A stretch of DNA of 64,000 nt, taken from contig DBQP01000007.1 in NCBI GenBank assembly GCA_002305265.1, positions 1-64,000 on the forward strand. Reading direction: 5' to 3'. Below are positions 27,549 to 36,194 of this stretch, piece by piece. A program made the position numbers and the translations under genes. How positions within the stretch are numbered: position 1 is the first letter of the stretch; every line of letters begins with the position of its first letter. Source of the DNA: Prevotellaceae bacterium UBA1391 (lineage in GTDB: Bacteria > Bacteroidota > Bacteroidia > Bacteroidales > Bacteroidaceae). The notes beneath the pieces are model-generated. The model saw only the letters and a program-made list of their open reading frames with translations. It had not been told where the DNA came from and did no database searches.

Positions 27549-28178
27549 TTACGGTCGGTTGTTTGAGAAAAGTCCGAAGAGCTCGGCATCGATGCGGTCG
27601 ATGATGCCGGCGAAGTCGGCGGGCTGGTGCTCAAAGTCGAGCGGGTCGGCTTGGATGACGAGCACGCGTCCTTTGTACTGCTCGAAGATGAAGCGCTCGT
27701 AGAGCGTGTTCAGGTTCTGCAGATAGTCGATGGGCATGGTCTGCTCGTAGTCGCGTCCGCGCTTCTGGATGTTCCTCACGAGGCGCGGGACGGAGGACTG
27801 GAGATAGATCATGAGCTCGGGATAGGCGGCGACGTTCATCATCTGCTCAAACAGTTCCATGTAGGTGCTGTAGTCGCGGTCGTCCAGATTGCCCATGTCG
27901 TGGTTGTTGGCCGTGAAGACGTAAACTCCTTCGAAGATGCTTCGGTCCTGGATGATGGTGTGTGTGGCCTGGCTGATGCGGAGCAAATCCTTGAACCGCT
28001 GCTTGAGGAAGAACACCTCGAGGTTGAAGGACCATCGGGGGATGTCCTTGTAGTAGTCTTCGAGGTAGGGGTTGTCGGTCACGGGCTCGAGGTGCGGTTC
28101 CCACCCATAGTGGCGCGCGAGCATGTTGGCCAGTGTTGTCTTTCCGCTGCCTATGTTGCCTGCGATTGCTATATACAT
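27549..28178 (-). CDS. Deoxynucleoside kinase, copy B
   Basis: Second deoxynucleoside kinase (209 aa) of the same family: AIAGNIGSGKTTLANM, EPVTDNPYLEDYYKD, IIQDRSIFEGVYVF and KRGRDYEQTMPIDYLQNL. It differs from copy A in the sugar/base-facing motif (DRSIFEG against DRTIFEDA), consistent with separate substrate preferences. It starts 22 bp after ugd and is followed by copy A. Confidence 0.9.
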   Translation of the reverse strand: MYIAIAGNIGSGKTTLANMLARHYGWEPHLEPVTDNPYLEDYYKDIPRWSFNLEVFFLKQRFKDLLRISQATHTIIQDRSIFEGVYVFTANNHDMGNLDDRDYSTYMELFEQMMNVAAYPELMIYLQSSVPRLVRNIQKRGRDYEQTMPIDYLQNLNTLYERFIFEQYKGRVLVIQADPLDFEHQPADFAGIIDRIDAELFGLFSNNRP

Positions 28179-28200
28179 GTTTGTCTTCGCGGTTGTTAGG

Positions 28201-29520
28201 TCAGCGTCCGATGGAGAGATAGGTGAATCCCAGCTCTGCCATGTCGCCTGGATCGTAGATGTTGCGTCCGTCGACGACGAGCGGTGTTTTCATGCTCTTG
28301 TGGATGACGTTCCACGCCGGCAGCCGGAACATTTTCCATTCGGTGAGCAGCAGGAGGGCGTCGGCGTCGTCCACGGCGTCATACATGTCGATGGCATACT
28401 CCACCTCGTCGCCGATGCGTCGGCGGCACTCGTCCATGGCGACGGGGTCGAACACGCGCACGCGGCAGCCTGCCTTCTTGAGCAGGTCGATGGTGACGAG
28501 GCTGGTGGCCTCGCGCATGTCGTCGGTCTCGGCCTTGAAGGCCAGTCCCCAGAGGGCGATGGTCTTGCCGCGGAGGTTCTCCTCGCCGTCATAGTATGCG
28601 GCCAGCTTGCGGTAGAGCACGGACTTCTGTCGGGCGTTGACGCTCTCGACCGCGCGTAGCACCTGCATGTCGTAGCCGATTTTCTCGGCGGTCTTGATGA
28701 GCGCCTTCACGTCTTTCGGGAAGCAGCTACCGCCATATCCGCATCCGGGATAGAGGAATTTGCTGCCGATGCGCGTGTCGGCACCGATGCCCTTGCGCAC
28801 CATGTTGACGTCGGCGCCGACCAGCTCGCACAGGTTGGCGATGTCGTTCATGAAGGAGATGCGTGTGGCCAGCATCGAGTTGGCGGCATATTTGATCATC
28901 TCGGCCGACGGTATGTCGGTGAAGAGCACGCGGAAGTTGTTGAGCTGGAGCGGCCGGTAGAGCTTCGTCATGAGTTCCTTGGCGCGCTCGCTCTCCACGC
29001 CCACCACCACGCGGTCGGGGCTCATGAAGTCCTTGATGGCGGCGCCCTCTTTCAGAAACTCGGGATTGGAGGCCACGTCGAACGGTATCTGCTCGCCGCG
29101 CTTGTCGAGTTCTTCCTGGATGGCTGCCTTCACCTTCTGCGCCGTTCCCACGGGTACGGTGGATTTGGTGACGAGCACCGTGTATTTCTTGATGTTGCGG
29201 CCGAAGGTGCGGGCTACTTCCAGCACATACTTGAGGTCGGCGCTGCCATCTTCGTCGGGCGGTGTGCCGACGGCGGAGAAGACGATCTCCACGTCGTCGA
29301 GGCAGGCGCTGAGGTCGGTGGAGAACTGCAGGCGTCCCTCGCGGTGGTTGCGCTGCACCATCTCGTCGAGTCCCGGCTCATAGATGGGCACCTTGCCCTC
29401 GAGTAGCGACTGGATTTTCTGTTCGTCCACGTCGACGCATGTCACGTGGCTGCCCATCTCGGCAAAGCATGTTCCGCTCACGAGCCCGACGTAGCCGGTG
29501 CCTACGATTGCAATATTCAT
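28201..29520 (-). CDS. ugd: UDP-glucose 6-dehydrogenase
   Basis: Cytosolic NAD-dependent enzyme oxidising UDP-glucose to UDP-glucuronate for capsule or glycan synthesis. 439 aa from the ATG at 29520 (MNIAIVGTGYVGLVSGTCF); the longer frame begins upstream of the promoter's expected start site. Catalytic cysteine in GCGYGGSCFPKDVKAL (Cys266); further family motifs are SNPEFLKEGAAIKDF and ALWGLAFKAETDDMREA. It heads the minus-strand run ugd, kinases B and A, two glycosyltransferases, sirtuin and nhaC. Confidence 0.95.
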   Translation of the reverse strand: MNIAIVGTGYVGLVSGTCFAEMGSHVTCVDVDEQKIQSLLEGKVPIYEPGLDEMVQRNHREGRLQFSTDLSACLDDVEIVFSAVGTPPDEDGSADLKYVLEVARTFGRNIKKYTVLVTKSTVPVGTAQKVKAAIQEELDKRGEQIPFDVASNPEFLKEGAAIKDFMSPDRVVVGVESERAKELMTKLYRPLQLNNFRVLFTDIPSAEMIKYAANSMLATRISFMNDIANLCELVGADVNMVRKGIGADTRIGSKFLYPGCGYGGSCFPKDVKALIKTAEKIGYDMQVLRAVESVNARQKSVLYRKLAAYYDGEENLRGKTIALWGLAFKAETDDMREATSLVTIDLLKKAGCRVRVFDPVAMDECRRRIGDEVEYAIDMYDAVDDADALLLLTEWKMFRLPAWNVIHKSMKTPLVVDGRNIYDPGDMAELGFTYLSIGR

Positions 29521-29580
29521 CGTGTTTTCTGTGCTTTTAGGTTGTTGGAATCCGATGCGGGGTTTTTGCATCCCGTCATG

Positions 29581-29611
29581 CAAAGTTAGAACATTTGGCC
29601 CGCTTTTTCAA
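29581..29611 (-). promoter_or_regulatory. Promoter of the ugd operon
   Basis: Minus-strand TTG (29611-29609), 20 bp, TAACTTTG (29588-29581): full -33/-7 match, with the -7 box ending 60 bp before the ugd start. Confidence 0.8.
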
Positions 29612-29759
29612 ATAATCGCTGATAAATATTCGCGCGTGCTGGTTTTCTGCGGCGCAGCGCTGTCGTGTGGAGTCGGCGCCTGCGGGGCTTCTGGCCAGCG
29701 CTTCTGTTGCCGTTGTGCGCCCTGTCGGCGGGGATGCTGCTTCTGCGGCAGTTGATTGG

Positions 29760-29813
29760 GGAGGCCTTCGTGTCGTCTCGCGAAGGCCTTCTTGTCGCGT
29801 TGCGAAGGCCTTC
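29760..29813 (+). repeat. GAAGGCCTTC triple array, copy 4
   Basis: Units at 29760 (second base G), 29782 and 29804 (perfect), period 22 bp. It lies in the divergent 622-bp gap 29521-30142 between ugd and the HU-like gene. The array begins 172 bp beyond the ugd -7 box. The gap otherwise contains the two promoters listed and no gene I can support. Confidence 0.88.
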
Positions 29814-30035
29814 TCAATCGTCGCCTATCGAGTGGCGGCTTGGGCGGAGCGGGCGGTTGGTGCCATTTTGCGCGACGTGCTCCGGTGCGGGGCACACCGC
29901 GACTTTTCGTTGCCGGAGGCGAGGCGGCGGCGTGATGGGGCGAAGGGCGGGATGTTTTCAGCCTGCGCGGGCATTGCATGGGTTGGCTTTTGGAAAAAGG
30001 GGAAGGGAAACGCGGGAAACGCTGTCGGCGATGCG

Positions 30036-30043
30036 TAATTTTG
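30036..30043 (+). promoter_or_regulatory. -7 element of the HU-like gene
   Basis: TAATTTTG matches TAnnTTTG, 99 bp before the ATG at 30143; no clear TTG upstream. Confidence 0.5.
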
Positions 30044-30142
30044 CAGGCGTAAAGGCTGGTCGCGCCGCAGCCAGACACATTCCCGCAGGGAGAGTGAGGG
30101 GAGGCGGGGCCGGTGATTGTCGAACCTGAAAAACACAAGCAA

Positions 30143-30535
30143 ATGATGAAAAAGATTCATGCCAAGGTGCGGTATAAGTACGTCGCACCCATCCGCAAGC
30201 ACCTGTATGTGGCCCGTCCCGTGCGCTATTCCCTCATTCCCCATGCCGACATCGTGCAGTTCATTGCCGAGGTGGGCTGCATGACGCGGGCGCAGGCTGC
30301 GGCGGCTGCCGAGGCCTATGAGGAGGCAGTGCGCGCATACCTTTGCCAGGGCCACAGCGTCGACCTGGGTGCGCTGGGCATCTTGCGCTTCTCGTGCCAC
30401 ATCGACGCCACGGAGGAGCGCAGCCAGTTGGGGAAGGAGTGCGTCGGGGTGCGGCGCGTGCTCTACCGTCCGTCGGATTCTCTCCGGCGCGCGTTGCAGG
30501 AGGTCGAGGTGGAGTTCGACGACGCTGATGCGTGA
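30143..30535 (+). CDS. HU-like DNA-binding protein
   Basis: A 130-aa basic protein resembling the Bacteroidales HU/IHF-related family: VRYSLIPHADIVQFIAEVGC (helix 1 region), MTRAQAAAAAEAYEEAVRAY (helix 2) and VDLGALGILRFSCH (start of the beta arm). The C-terminal part (VGVRRVLYRPSDSLRRAL) is the saddle-like end. I chose ATG 30143 (MMKKIHAKVRY); the frame can open 30 bp earlier. Such proteins bend or coat DNA. The DNA target is unknown. A GAAGGCCTTC array lies 330 bp upstream. Confidence 0.78.
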   Translation: MMKKIHAKVRYKYVAPIRKHLYVARPVRYSLIPHADIVQFIAEVGCMTRAQAAAAAEAYEEAVRAYLCQGHSVDLGALGILRFSCHIDATEERSQLGKECVGVRRVLYRPSDSLRRALQEVEVEFDDADA

Positions 30536-30540
30536 TGAGC

Positions 30541-30578
30541 GCGGGCCGTGCGGCAGGTGGGTCTGCTGCACGGCCCGC
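30541..30578. terminator. Hairpin between convergent genes
   Basis: GCGGGCCGTGC (30541-30551) and its complement (30568-30578) form an 11-bp GC-rich stem between the HU-like gene and the DHH gene. It lacks a T-tract, so termination is only possible, not clear. Confidence 0.4.
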
Positions 30579-30584
30579 TGTGTG

Positions 30585-31640
30585 TCAGGCCTCAGGCTGC
30601 GGCGCTTCGGCCGTGAGCTGTGGGCGGTAGGCTTCCAGTGCCTCCTGAGCGATGCGGATGGCCTCGTCGAGCGAGCAGGAGAGGCGCCCGCCGGCGGCGT
30701 TGAAGTGGCCTCCGCCGTTGAAGTAGCGCCGGGCCATCTCGTTGGCGGGAATGTCGTCGAGGCTGCGGATGGAGACGTTGATCTGCGGTTTCTCCGTGTC
30801 TTCCCTGAGCGAGATGCTGACCTTCACGCCCTTGATCGTGAGGGGGATGTTGACCCACCCCTCGGCGTCGCCCTTGAGGTAGTTGTACTGGGCCAGTTCT
30901 TCCTTCGTGAGGGCGAAATAGGCGGCGTGCAGCGTGTCGTCGACGACGAGCTTGTGGGCCAGCACGTAGCCTTGCAGGCGGTAGCGGTCGAGCGTGTTCT
31001 GGCTGTAGATGTTGCGGATGATGCGGTCTTTGTCGATGCCCTTGCGCATGAGCGCGGCAACGATCTCGAAAATTTCGGGGTCGTTGGAGTTGTAGGTGAA
31101 CTGCCCGGTGTCGGTGCACATGCCGGTGTAGAGGTCCTCGGCGGCGTGGCGGTTGATGTCGGAATCGCGTCCGATGAGCATGAAGATGCGGTAGAGCAGT
31201 TCGCAGGTGCTGCTCATGGCGGGCACGGAGATGCTGATGTCGGCGAAGCGGGTGGGGTGCTCGTGGTGGTCGATCATCACCTTCTTGGCCCGCGAGAGGC
31301 TGATGGGCAGCTGCAGCTCGTTGAGTCGGGAGAGGTCGTTGAAGTCGAGGACGACGATGAGGTCGGCGTGCTGGATGAGGGTCTTGCTGTGGGCAAAGGC
31401 GCGGTCGTACTGGATGATGTCGTCGACGCCGTGCATCCAGCGCAGGAAGTCGGGGAAGTAGTTGGGCACGATGACGTACACGCTTTTGCCTTTTTTCGTC
31501 AGAAACTCCTTGAGGGCCAGGCAGCTGCCGATGGCGTCGCCGTCGGGCGAGGTGTGGCAGGTGATGACGACGTTGCGGGCATGGTCGAACGTGGACTTGA
31601 GCGCACTGATGAGTGCGGGGTCGAAAATGTTGCGAAGCAT
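30585..31640 (-). CDS. nrnA: DHH phosphoesterase, NrnA-like oligoribonuclease/pAp phosphatase
   Basis: Cytosolic DHH/DHHA1-family phosphoesterase, 351 aa from ATG 31640 (MLRNIFDPALISAL). The catalytic DHH domain shows CHTSPDGDAIGSCLAL, LIVVLDFNDLSRL and MIDHHEHPTRFAD; the DHHA1 C-terminus has GGGHFNAAGGRLSCS. This is the family of NrnA, which degrades short oligoribonucleotides and 3'-phosphoadenosine-5'-phosphate. The assignment at family level is strong, the precise substrate less so. It has its own promoter divergent from the coiled-coil gene. Confidence 0.9.
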   Translation of the reverse strand: MLRNIFDPALISALKSTFDHARNVVITCHTSPDGDAIGSCLALKEFLTKKGKSVYVIVPNYFPDFLRWMHGVDDIIQYDRAFAHSKTLIQHADLIVVLDFNDLSRLNELQLPISLSRAKKVMIDHHEHPTRFADISISVPAMSSTCELLYRIFMLIGRDSDINRHAAEDLYTGMCTDTGQFTYNSNDPEIFEIVAALMRKGIDKDRIIRNIYSQNTLDRYRLQGYVLAHKLVVDDTLHAAYFALTKEELAQYNYLKGDAEGWVNIPLTIKGVKVSISLREDTEKPQINVSIRSLDDIPANEMARRYFNGGGHFNAAGGRLSCSLDEAIRIAQEALEAYRPQLTAEAPQPEA

Positions 31641-31731
31641 ATCGTTGTGTGGCGAATGGCAGGGTGAGTGATGCGGCGCTGGCACATGGTCGGAAAGGAG
31701 CGGCCGAGGCACCGAAGTAATGGATTGTCAG

Positions 31732-31739
31732 CAAAGATA
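31732..31739 (-). promoter_or_regulatory. -7 element of the DHH gene
   Basis: Minus-strand TATCTTTG matches TAnnTTTG, 91 bp before the chosen ATG at 31640, which also argues against opening the gene at 31712. No TTG at the usual distance. Confidence 0.5.
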
Positions 31740-31804
31740 CTGCTTTTTCTTGGGATTTACGGGATTTTTCGGGGTGCACGTGCAAGAAATTCATGGAAAA
31801 GGGT

Positions 31805-31812
31805 TAAATTTG
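31805..31812 (+). promoter_or_regulatory. -7 element of the coiled-coil membrane protein gene
   Basis: TAAATTTG matches TAnnTTTG, 75 bp before ATG 31888. It supports that start against the frame opening at 31720. Confidence 0.5.
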
Positions 31813-31887
31813 CATTCGAAAGCGTGCGTCGACGCCTGCTGCCAGAGGCGGTGGGGCGGGAGATGCGCATCATTGTGCAGAAATATC

Positions 31888-32829
31888 ATGACGACAGAAA
31901 ATCAGAATAGCAGCGGGCCGGCTCCGGTGTCGGCTCCGGTTTCGCGTCTCCGCTCGGGCGGCAGATGGCCTTGGGTGATTGCCGCGCTGGTGATCGCCGC
32001 ACTGGGCGTGACCAGCGCCTACTTCATCTTCAAGTCGGCGGGCCAGCAATCGGAGATTGAGGACCTGAAGAACCTGGCCGAGCTCGACAAGCAGGAGATG
32101 GCTGACCAATATCGTGAGTTCGACATCCAGTACGGCGAGCTGCAGAAGCAGATTCGCAACGACTCGCTGCTGCTGCGCATCGACGAAGAGCGCGAGCGGG
32201 CACGCCGCCTGCTGAAGGAGCTGGAGCAGACGAAGGCGACGGACGCGCGGGAGATAGCCCGGCTGAAGAAGGAAATCGCCAGTCTGCGCGCCGTGCTCAA
32301 GTCGTATATCGTGCAGGTGGACTCGCTCAACCGCGCCAATGCCGACTTGCGGGAGGAGAATGCCAACGTGAAGGCGCAGGTGGTGGAGGCCACGACGCAA
32401 ATCTCGCAGATTTCGAGCGAGCGCAACGTGCTGCGCGACAAGGTGGACAAGGCCGCTCAGTTGGACGCAACGGGATTCTGGGTGACGCCCCGCAACAAGC
32501 GCGGACGCGAGGAGCGGAAAGTGGCCAAGGTCACGAGCTTTGCCTTTGGCTTCACGATTGTGAAGAACGTGACGGCGCAGAACGGGCAGCGTACGGTGTA
32601 TGCCCGCATTCTCAAGCCCGACAACAGCGTGTTCAAGCCGATGGGCACCTTCGCCTACGAGAACACGAGCGTGGAATATACAGAAAAGAAATACATAGAA
32701 TACACGGGTGAGGAGCAGAAGATCACGATGTACAGCGATGTGACGGAGTATCTTGAGGCCGGCACCTACCGCCTCTTCATCTTTGCCGACGGGCAGATGG
32801 TGGGACAGACCAGCTTCACGCTGAACTAA
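31888..32829 (+). CDS. Membrane-anchored coiled-coil protein, function unknown
   Basis: A 313-aa protein with a Pro/Ser-rich N-terminus, one transmembrane helix (about 26-47, WVIAALVIAALGVTSAYFIF), a long coiled coil (about 50-190, rich in Glu, Lys and Arg, e.g. ARLKKEIASLRAVLKSYI), and a C-terminal domain of about 110 residues (RKVAKVTSFAFGFTIVKN, later TEYLEAGTYRLFIFADGQMV) that looks all-beta. The topology suggests a short cytosolic N-terminus and a periplasmic coiled coil and sandwich domain. I do not recognise a named family. It is conserved-looking in composition but without catalytic motifs; a scaffold or envelope-spanning role is possible. Monocistronic from its own promoter, 124 bp before rpe. 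Confidence 0.8.
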   Translation: MTTENQNSSGPAPVSAPVSRLRSGGRWPWVIAALVIAALGVTSAYFIFKSAGQQSEIEDLKNLAELDKQEMADQYREFDIQYGELQKQIRNDSLLLRIDEERERARRLLKELEQTKATDAREIARLKKEIASLRAVLKSYIVQVDSLNRANADLREENANVKAQVVEATTQISQISSERNVLRDKVDKAAQLDATGFWVTPRNKRGREERKVAKVTSFAFGFTIVKNVTAQNGQRTVYARILKPDNSVFKPMGTFAYENTSVEYTEKKYIEYTGEEQKITMYSDVTEYLEAGTYRLFIFADGQMVGQTSFTLN

Positions 32830-32953
32830 GCGGGCTGCGGTCCGGCGCCCGTCGGATGGAGCGTCGGACTGCGGACGGAAGCCCCAAGGGCGATTCTATG
32901 AAGGAGCCGCAGGCTTGGGTTTGTGGCGATTGAGTGAAAATAATCCAGACGAT

Positions 32954-33604
32954 ATGCAAATAGTTTCTCCCTCTCTCCTGGCTGCCGACTTCGGCAATCT
33001 TGAGCGAGAAATGGCCATGATCAACCGCAGCGAGGCCGACTGGCTGCATCTTGATGTGATGGACGGCGTGTTTGTGCCGAACATCAGTTTTGGTTTCCCT
33101 GTGATGGAGGCGGTGGCGCGGCTCTGCCAGAAACCGCTCGACGTGCACCTGATGATTGAGCGGCCTGAAAAATTCATCCCGCAGGTGAAGGCGCTCGGTG
33201 CGATGATGCTGAACGTGCACTATGAGGCCTGTGTGCACTTGCACCGCACGATTCAGGAAATTCATGATGCGGGGATGAAGGCGGCCGTGACGCTCAACCC
33301 ATCTTCGCCTGTCAGCCTGCTGGAGGACATGGTGCGGGATGTGGACATGGTGCTGCTGATGACGGTGAATCCGGGCTTCGGCGGCCAGCAGTTCATCGAG
33401 CACTCCATCGACCGGGTGCGCCAGTTGCGCGCGCTCATCGATCGCACGGGCAGCAAGGCCCTGATCGAGGTGGACGGCGGTGTGAATGAGGAGACCGCCC
33501 CCCGACTGGTGGCAGCGGGCACGGACGTGCTCGTGGCAGGCAGTTTCGTGTTCGGGGCTGAGCATCCGGAAGAACGGATACGCATGCTTCGCCATCTGGA
33601 GTGA
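32954..33604 (+). CDS. rpe: Ribulose-phosphate 3-epimerase
   Basis: Pentose-phosphate-pathway enzyme interconverting ribulose-5-phosphate and xylulose-5-phosphate; 216 aa, normal. TIM-barrel motifs: IVSPSLLAADFGNLE (2-16), LHLDVMDGVFVPNISFG (metal-binding His/Asp), DVHLMIERPE, LLMTVNPGFGGQQF and IEVDGGVNEETA. ATG 32954 chosen over a 13-residue longer frame without family support. Its stop overlaps the earliest possible (GTG, 33601) start of the comEC-like gene. Confidence 0.95.
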   Translation: MQIVSPSLLAADFGNLEREMAMINRSEADWLHLDVMDGVFVPNISFGFPVMEAVARLCQKPLDVHLMIERPEKFIPQVKALGAMMLNVHYEACVHLHRTIQEIHDAGMKAAVTLNPSSPVSLLEDMVRDVDMVLLMTVNPGFGGQQFIEHSIDRVRQLRALIDRTGSKALIEVDGGVNEETAPRLVAAGTDVLVAGSFVFGAEHPEERIRMLRHLE

Positions 33605-33642
33605 GCCTGCGACGGCTCTTGCTGCCTAAGAAAGCTTGGTCT

Positions 33643-35241
33643 ATGTTCGCGCAGAATAGTCCTATGGTCCGCCTTGGCATTCCTTTTCTGACTGGAATGC
33701 TGACGGCGGACTTCTGTTTGCGGCGATGGGCATGCCTGTCGTTGGGACTGTCGGTGCTGATGATGGTGATGTCGGCTGCGGTGATGCTTGCCGCCCATCG
33801 GGCGATACGGCCGGAGGCGCCGCGCCAGTTGCGCACGACGTTTGGCGTGAGCGTGATGCTTTTCTGCCTGTTGGCGGGCTGGACGGTGTATGGTCTGACG
33901 TATGAGCAGCGGGAGCAGGCTGCGCTGGCTGCGGGGCAGGGCGTGTGGCGAGGCCGCGTGATGCGGGTGGAAGAGAAGGAGAAGACCCTGGGCGTCGAGC
34001 TGAAACTGACGGACGGAAACCGCGTGCAGGCGTATGTGGCCAAGGATCGGAACGGACGGGTGCCGGCGCTGCATGTGGACGACGTGGTGGAGCTGAATCC
34101 ATTGCACCGGACGACGCTGTCGCCACGCCAGCGCCGGATGTGGCCGAGCGAGGAGGAAGAACGATGGGGCGGCTATCGCGACCATTTGTTCTATGGCGGG
34201 ACGGTGGCCTCGGGCTATGTTGCGTCGGGAGGCTGGCGCTTGGTGGGGAAGGGGACGGCGGACCGTTGGGCTATTTGGCGTTCGCACCTGCTGCAGGCTT
34301 ACGAAAACGAGGGGCTGAACGAGGCTACGGCCGGCATTTTGCCTGCGATGACTTTGGGAGATAAGACAGGTGTCGGCCCGGAGACGCGCGCCCACTTTGC
34401 TGCTTCCGGACTGTCGCATCTGCTGGCTTTGTCGGGCTTTCACCTCATGATCATACTCGGCGTGGTGGACGTGGTGCTGGCGCGCCGGATAATGAGCCGG
34501 CGGTGGCGGCATCTGACGGTGGCTGTGGTGATTCTCTGCATGTGGGCTTATGCGGCGTTGACAGGATTCAGCGCGAGCTTGACTCGTGCCGTCTTGATGG
34601 GAACGCTCTTCCAGTTGGCTTGGACCATCGGGCGCAGCCGCTCGTTTCCCAATACGTGTGCTGCGGCTCTGGTGCTCATGCTCTGCTGGCATCCGCTGTG
34701 GATCAGAGACGTGGGATTCCAACTGTCGTTCCTGTCGGTGTGTGGCATCTATGTGGTGGGGCGCCCATTGTCGGAACGCTGGGTGGCGGCTTCGCGATGG
34801 AAGCGATGGGTTGTGAGCCCGGTGCTCATCACTTTTTCGGCCACTTTGTTCACCTTTCCGCTGGTGGCTTTCTACTTTGGGCAGGTGCCACTGATGTCAA
34901 TCGTGAGCAATTTGCTGGTGGCCTGGCTGGCGTCGGCGCTGATGTGGCTGGCCGTGGGATGGTGGGTGCTGCATCCGCTGGCCGCGGTAGGGAGCGTTCT
35001 CGCTGCAGGGCTGGTGCTGGTGTCGCGCGGCATGGAAAGAGTGGCGGCGCTGGTGGCCTCGCTGCGATGGGCGGTGCTGGATTATCGGCCGACGGCGGCG
35101 GAGGTGGTGCTGCTGTATGTGCTGCTGGCTGCCGGTGTATGGTTCGTCAGGAAGCGTGAGGCTCGTGCGCTGCAGGTGGGGCTGGCCGCAACGGCGGCAG
35201 TGTTCATTCTCCGCATTGTGCGTGCCTGTTGGCCTGGCTGA
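33643..35241 (+). CDS. ComEC/Rec2-type competence membrane protein, short form
   Basis: Polytopic inner-membrane protein, 532 aa from ATG 33643; a GTG at 33601 is also possible. The N-terminal soluble segment (about 75-200) follows two or three membrane helices; the competence domain has the family signature AHFAASGLSHLLALSGFHL and SASLTRAVLMGTLFQLAW, followed by a bundle of further helices. ComEC imports single-stranded DNA during transformation. The reading frame stops at the end of the helix bundle and lacks the C-terminal metallo-beta-lactamase domain of classical ComEC, so it is a short variant. Directly downstream of rpe. Confidence 0.88.
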   Translation: MFAQNSPMVRLGIPFLTGMLTADFCLRRWACLSLGLSVLMMVMSAAVMLAAHRAIRPEAPRQLRTTFGVSVMLFCLLAGWTVYGLTYEQREQAALAAGQGVWRGRVMRVEEKEKTLGVELKLTDGNRVQAYVAKDRNGRVPALHVDDVVELNPLHRTTLSPRQRRMWPSEEEERWGGYRDHLFYGGTVASGYVASGGWRLVGKGTADRWAIWRSHLLQAYENEGLNEATAGILPAMTLGDKTGVGPETRAHFAASGLSHLLALSGFHLMIILGVVDVVLARRIMSRRWRHLTVAVVILCMWAYAALTGFSASLTRAVLMGTLFQLAWTIGRSRSFPNTCAAALVLMLCWHPLWIRDVGFQLSFLSVCGIYVVGRPLSERWVAASRWKRWVVSPVLITFSATLFTFPLVAFYFGQVPLMSIVSNLLVAWLASALMWLAVGWWVLHPLAAVGSVLAAGLVLVSRGMERVAALVASLRWAVLDYRPTAAEVVLLYVLLAAGVWFVRKREARALQVGLAATAAVFILRIVRACWPG

Positions 35242-35331
35242 CGTGCCTGTTGGCCAGTCTGAAGAGGGGGAAAACCAGTTTGCACGCGCGTTAAACAATG
35301 TAAATGTGTTTCAAGTATCGACGAAAGGTAC

Positions 35332-35339
35332 TACCTTTG
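35332..35339 (+). promoter_or_regulatory. -7 element of the small secreted protein gene
   Basis: TACCTTTG matches TAnnTTTG, giving a leader of about 195 nt before ATG 35540. The rest of the gap 35242-35539 shows only a lone 9/10 match to GAAGGCCTTC at 35495. Confidence 0.5.
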
Positions 35340-35494
35340 CATTATATTTGGCGTACGTGTATGCGTGCGTGAAAATATGGTCGGGCGGTCGGCTCTATGC
35401 CAAGATGGCTTCACGATGTGGCTTGTCGACACTGACCATGATGGGAAATCCGCATGCCCATGGCTACGAAAGACAGCGCGTCTGTGCTGCTGAC

Positions 35495-35504
35495 GAAGGC
35501 CTTG
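35495..35504 (+). repeat. Single GAAGGCCTT-like unit
   Basis: GAAGGCCTTG, 9 of 10 bases of the array unit, stands alone 35 bp before the next gene; no units 22 bp to either side. It may be chance or a remnant. Confidence 0.35.
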
Positions 35505-35539
35505 GGTGAATATCAACAACGAAAACTAACAAATTTGAT

Positions 35540-36031
35540 ATGAAGAAGTTTTTAGCCATTTTGGGTCTGGCTGCGCTGGCCATCGCTCCTGTGCAGGCAC
35601 AATCGCTTTTCGAAACTGTGCACAAAAGTGCCACAGCCAAGGTGAACGACCCGAAATCATCGAACGAAACCATCGAAATCAATCAGTTTGAGGTGACGGC
35701 ACTGAACTACATCTCCACGCAGGTGCAGAAGCGTGCGCTCAAGAAGGACACCTATTTCTTCGACAGCCAGGCCGTCAATCTCAAGTCGTTTGTAGACGAT
35801 TTCCTGTTCTATCTCAACAAAGCCCGCACGGTGGGTGCGCAGAAGCGCAACGAGGTGATTGACTGCTACCGCAGCGCATCGCTCTCTAATCCGCTGTTCA
35901 ACGACTCGAACAAGGAGCGCGTTCAGTGCTATGTGAACGACACAAAGACGTTTACGCCGTTCTCGCTTGATACGGACTGGGAAAAAGCCTACGACCAAGC
36001 GACTGCGAAGATTAAGACAATCTTGCGCTGA
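35540..36031 (+). CDS. Small exported protein, unknown function
   Basis: A 163-aa protein with a clear signal peptide (FLAILGLAALAIAPVQAQ). The mature part is about 140 residues, mixed-charge, with TALNYISTQVQKRALKKD, LKSFVDDFLFYLNKAR and a helical C-terminus; two cysteines are about 24 residues apart (DCYR and QCYV). I recognise no family and no catalytic motif. It has its own promoter and is followed by an 11-bp-stem hairpin, so it is probably monocistronic and periplasmic. Confidence 0.75.
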   Translation: MKKFLAILGLAALAIAPVQAQSLFETVHKSATAKVNDPKSSNETIEINQFEVTALNYISTQVQKRALKKDTYFFDSQAVNLKSFVDDFLFYLNKARTVGAQKRNEVIDCYRSASLSNPLFNDSNKERVQCYVNDTKTFTPFSLDTDWEKAYDQATAKIKTILR

Positions 36032-36044
36032 AAATGGAAAAACC

Positions 36045-36093
36045 CATGTTGACTGAAAGGCTTGATGCTCTCGCCCGACAGTCAACATGTTGG
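36045..36093 (+). terminator. Hairpin after the small exported protein gene
   Basis: CATGTTGACTG (36045-36055) pairs perfectly with CAGTCAACATG (36079-36089), loop 23 nt, followed by TTGGTTT. Stable, but only a weak T-tract. Confidence 0.5.
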
Positions 36094-36194
36094 TTTAGGA
36101 GTGCGCTGTCGCCGTATGATGTCTGCCTACGTGATGTCTTGCGGCTGCTTTCCTGTTTGCGTAGGATCATCGTTTCATTATAAAATAATATGCC

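Noticed and set aside
30113..30142. Earlier start for the HU-like gene
   Set aside because: The added ten residues have no family support; the ATG pair at 30143 fits the basic N-terminus better.
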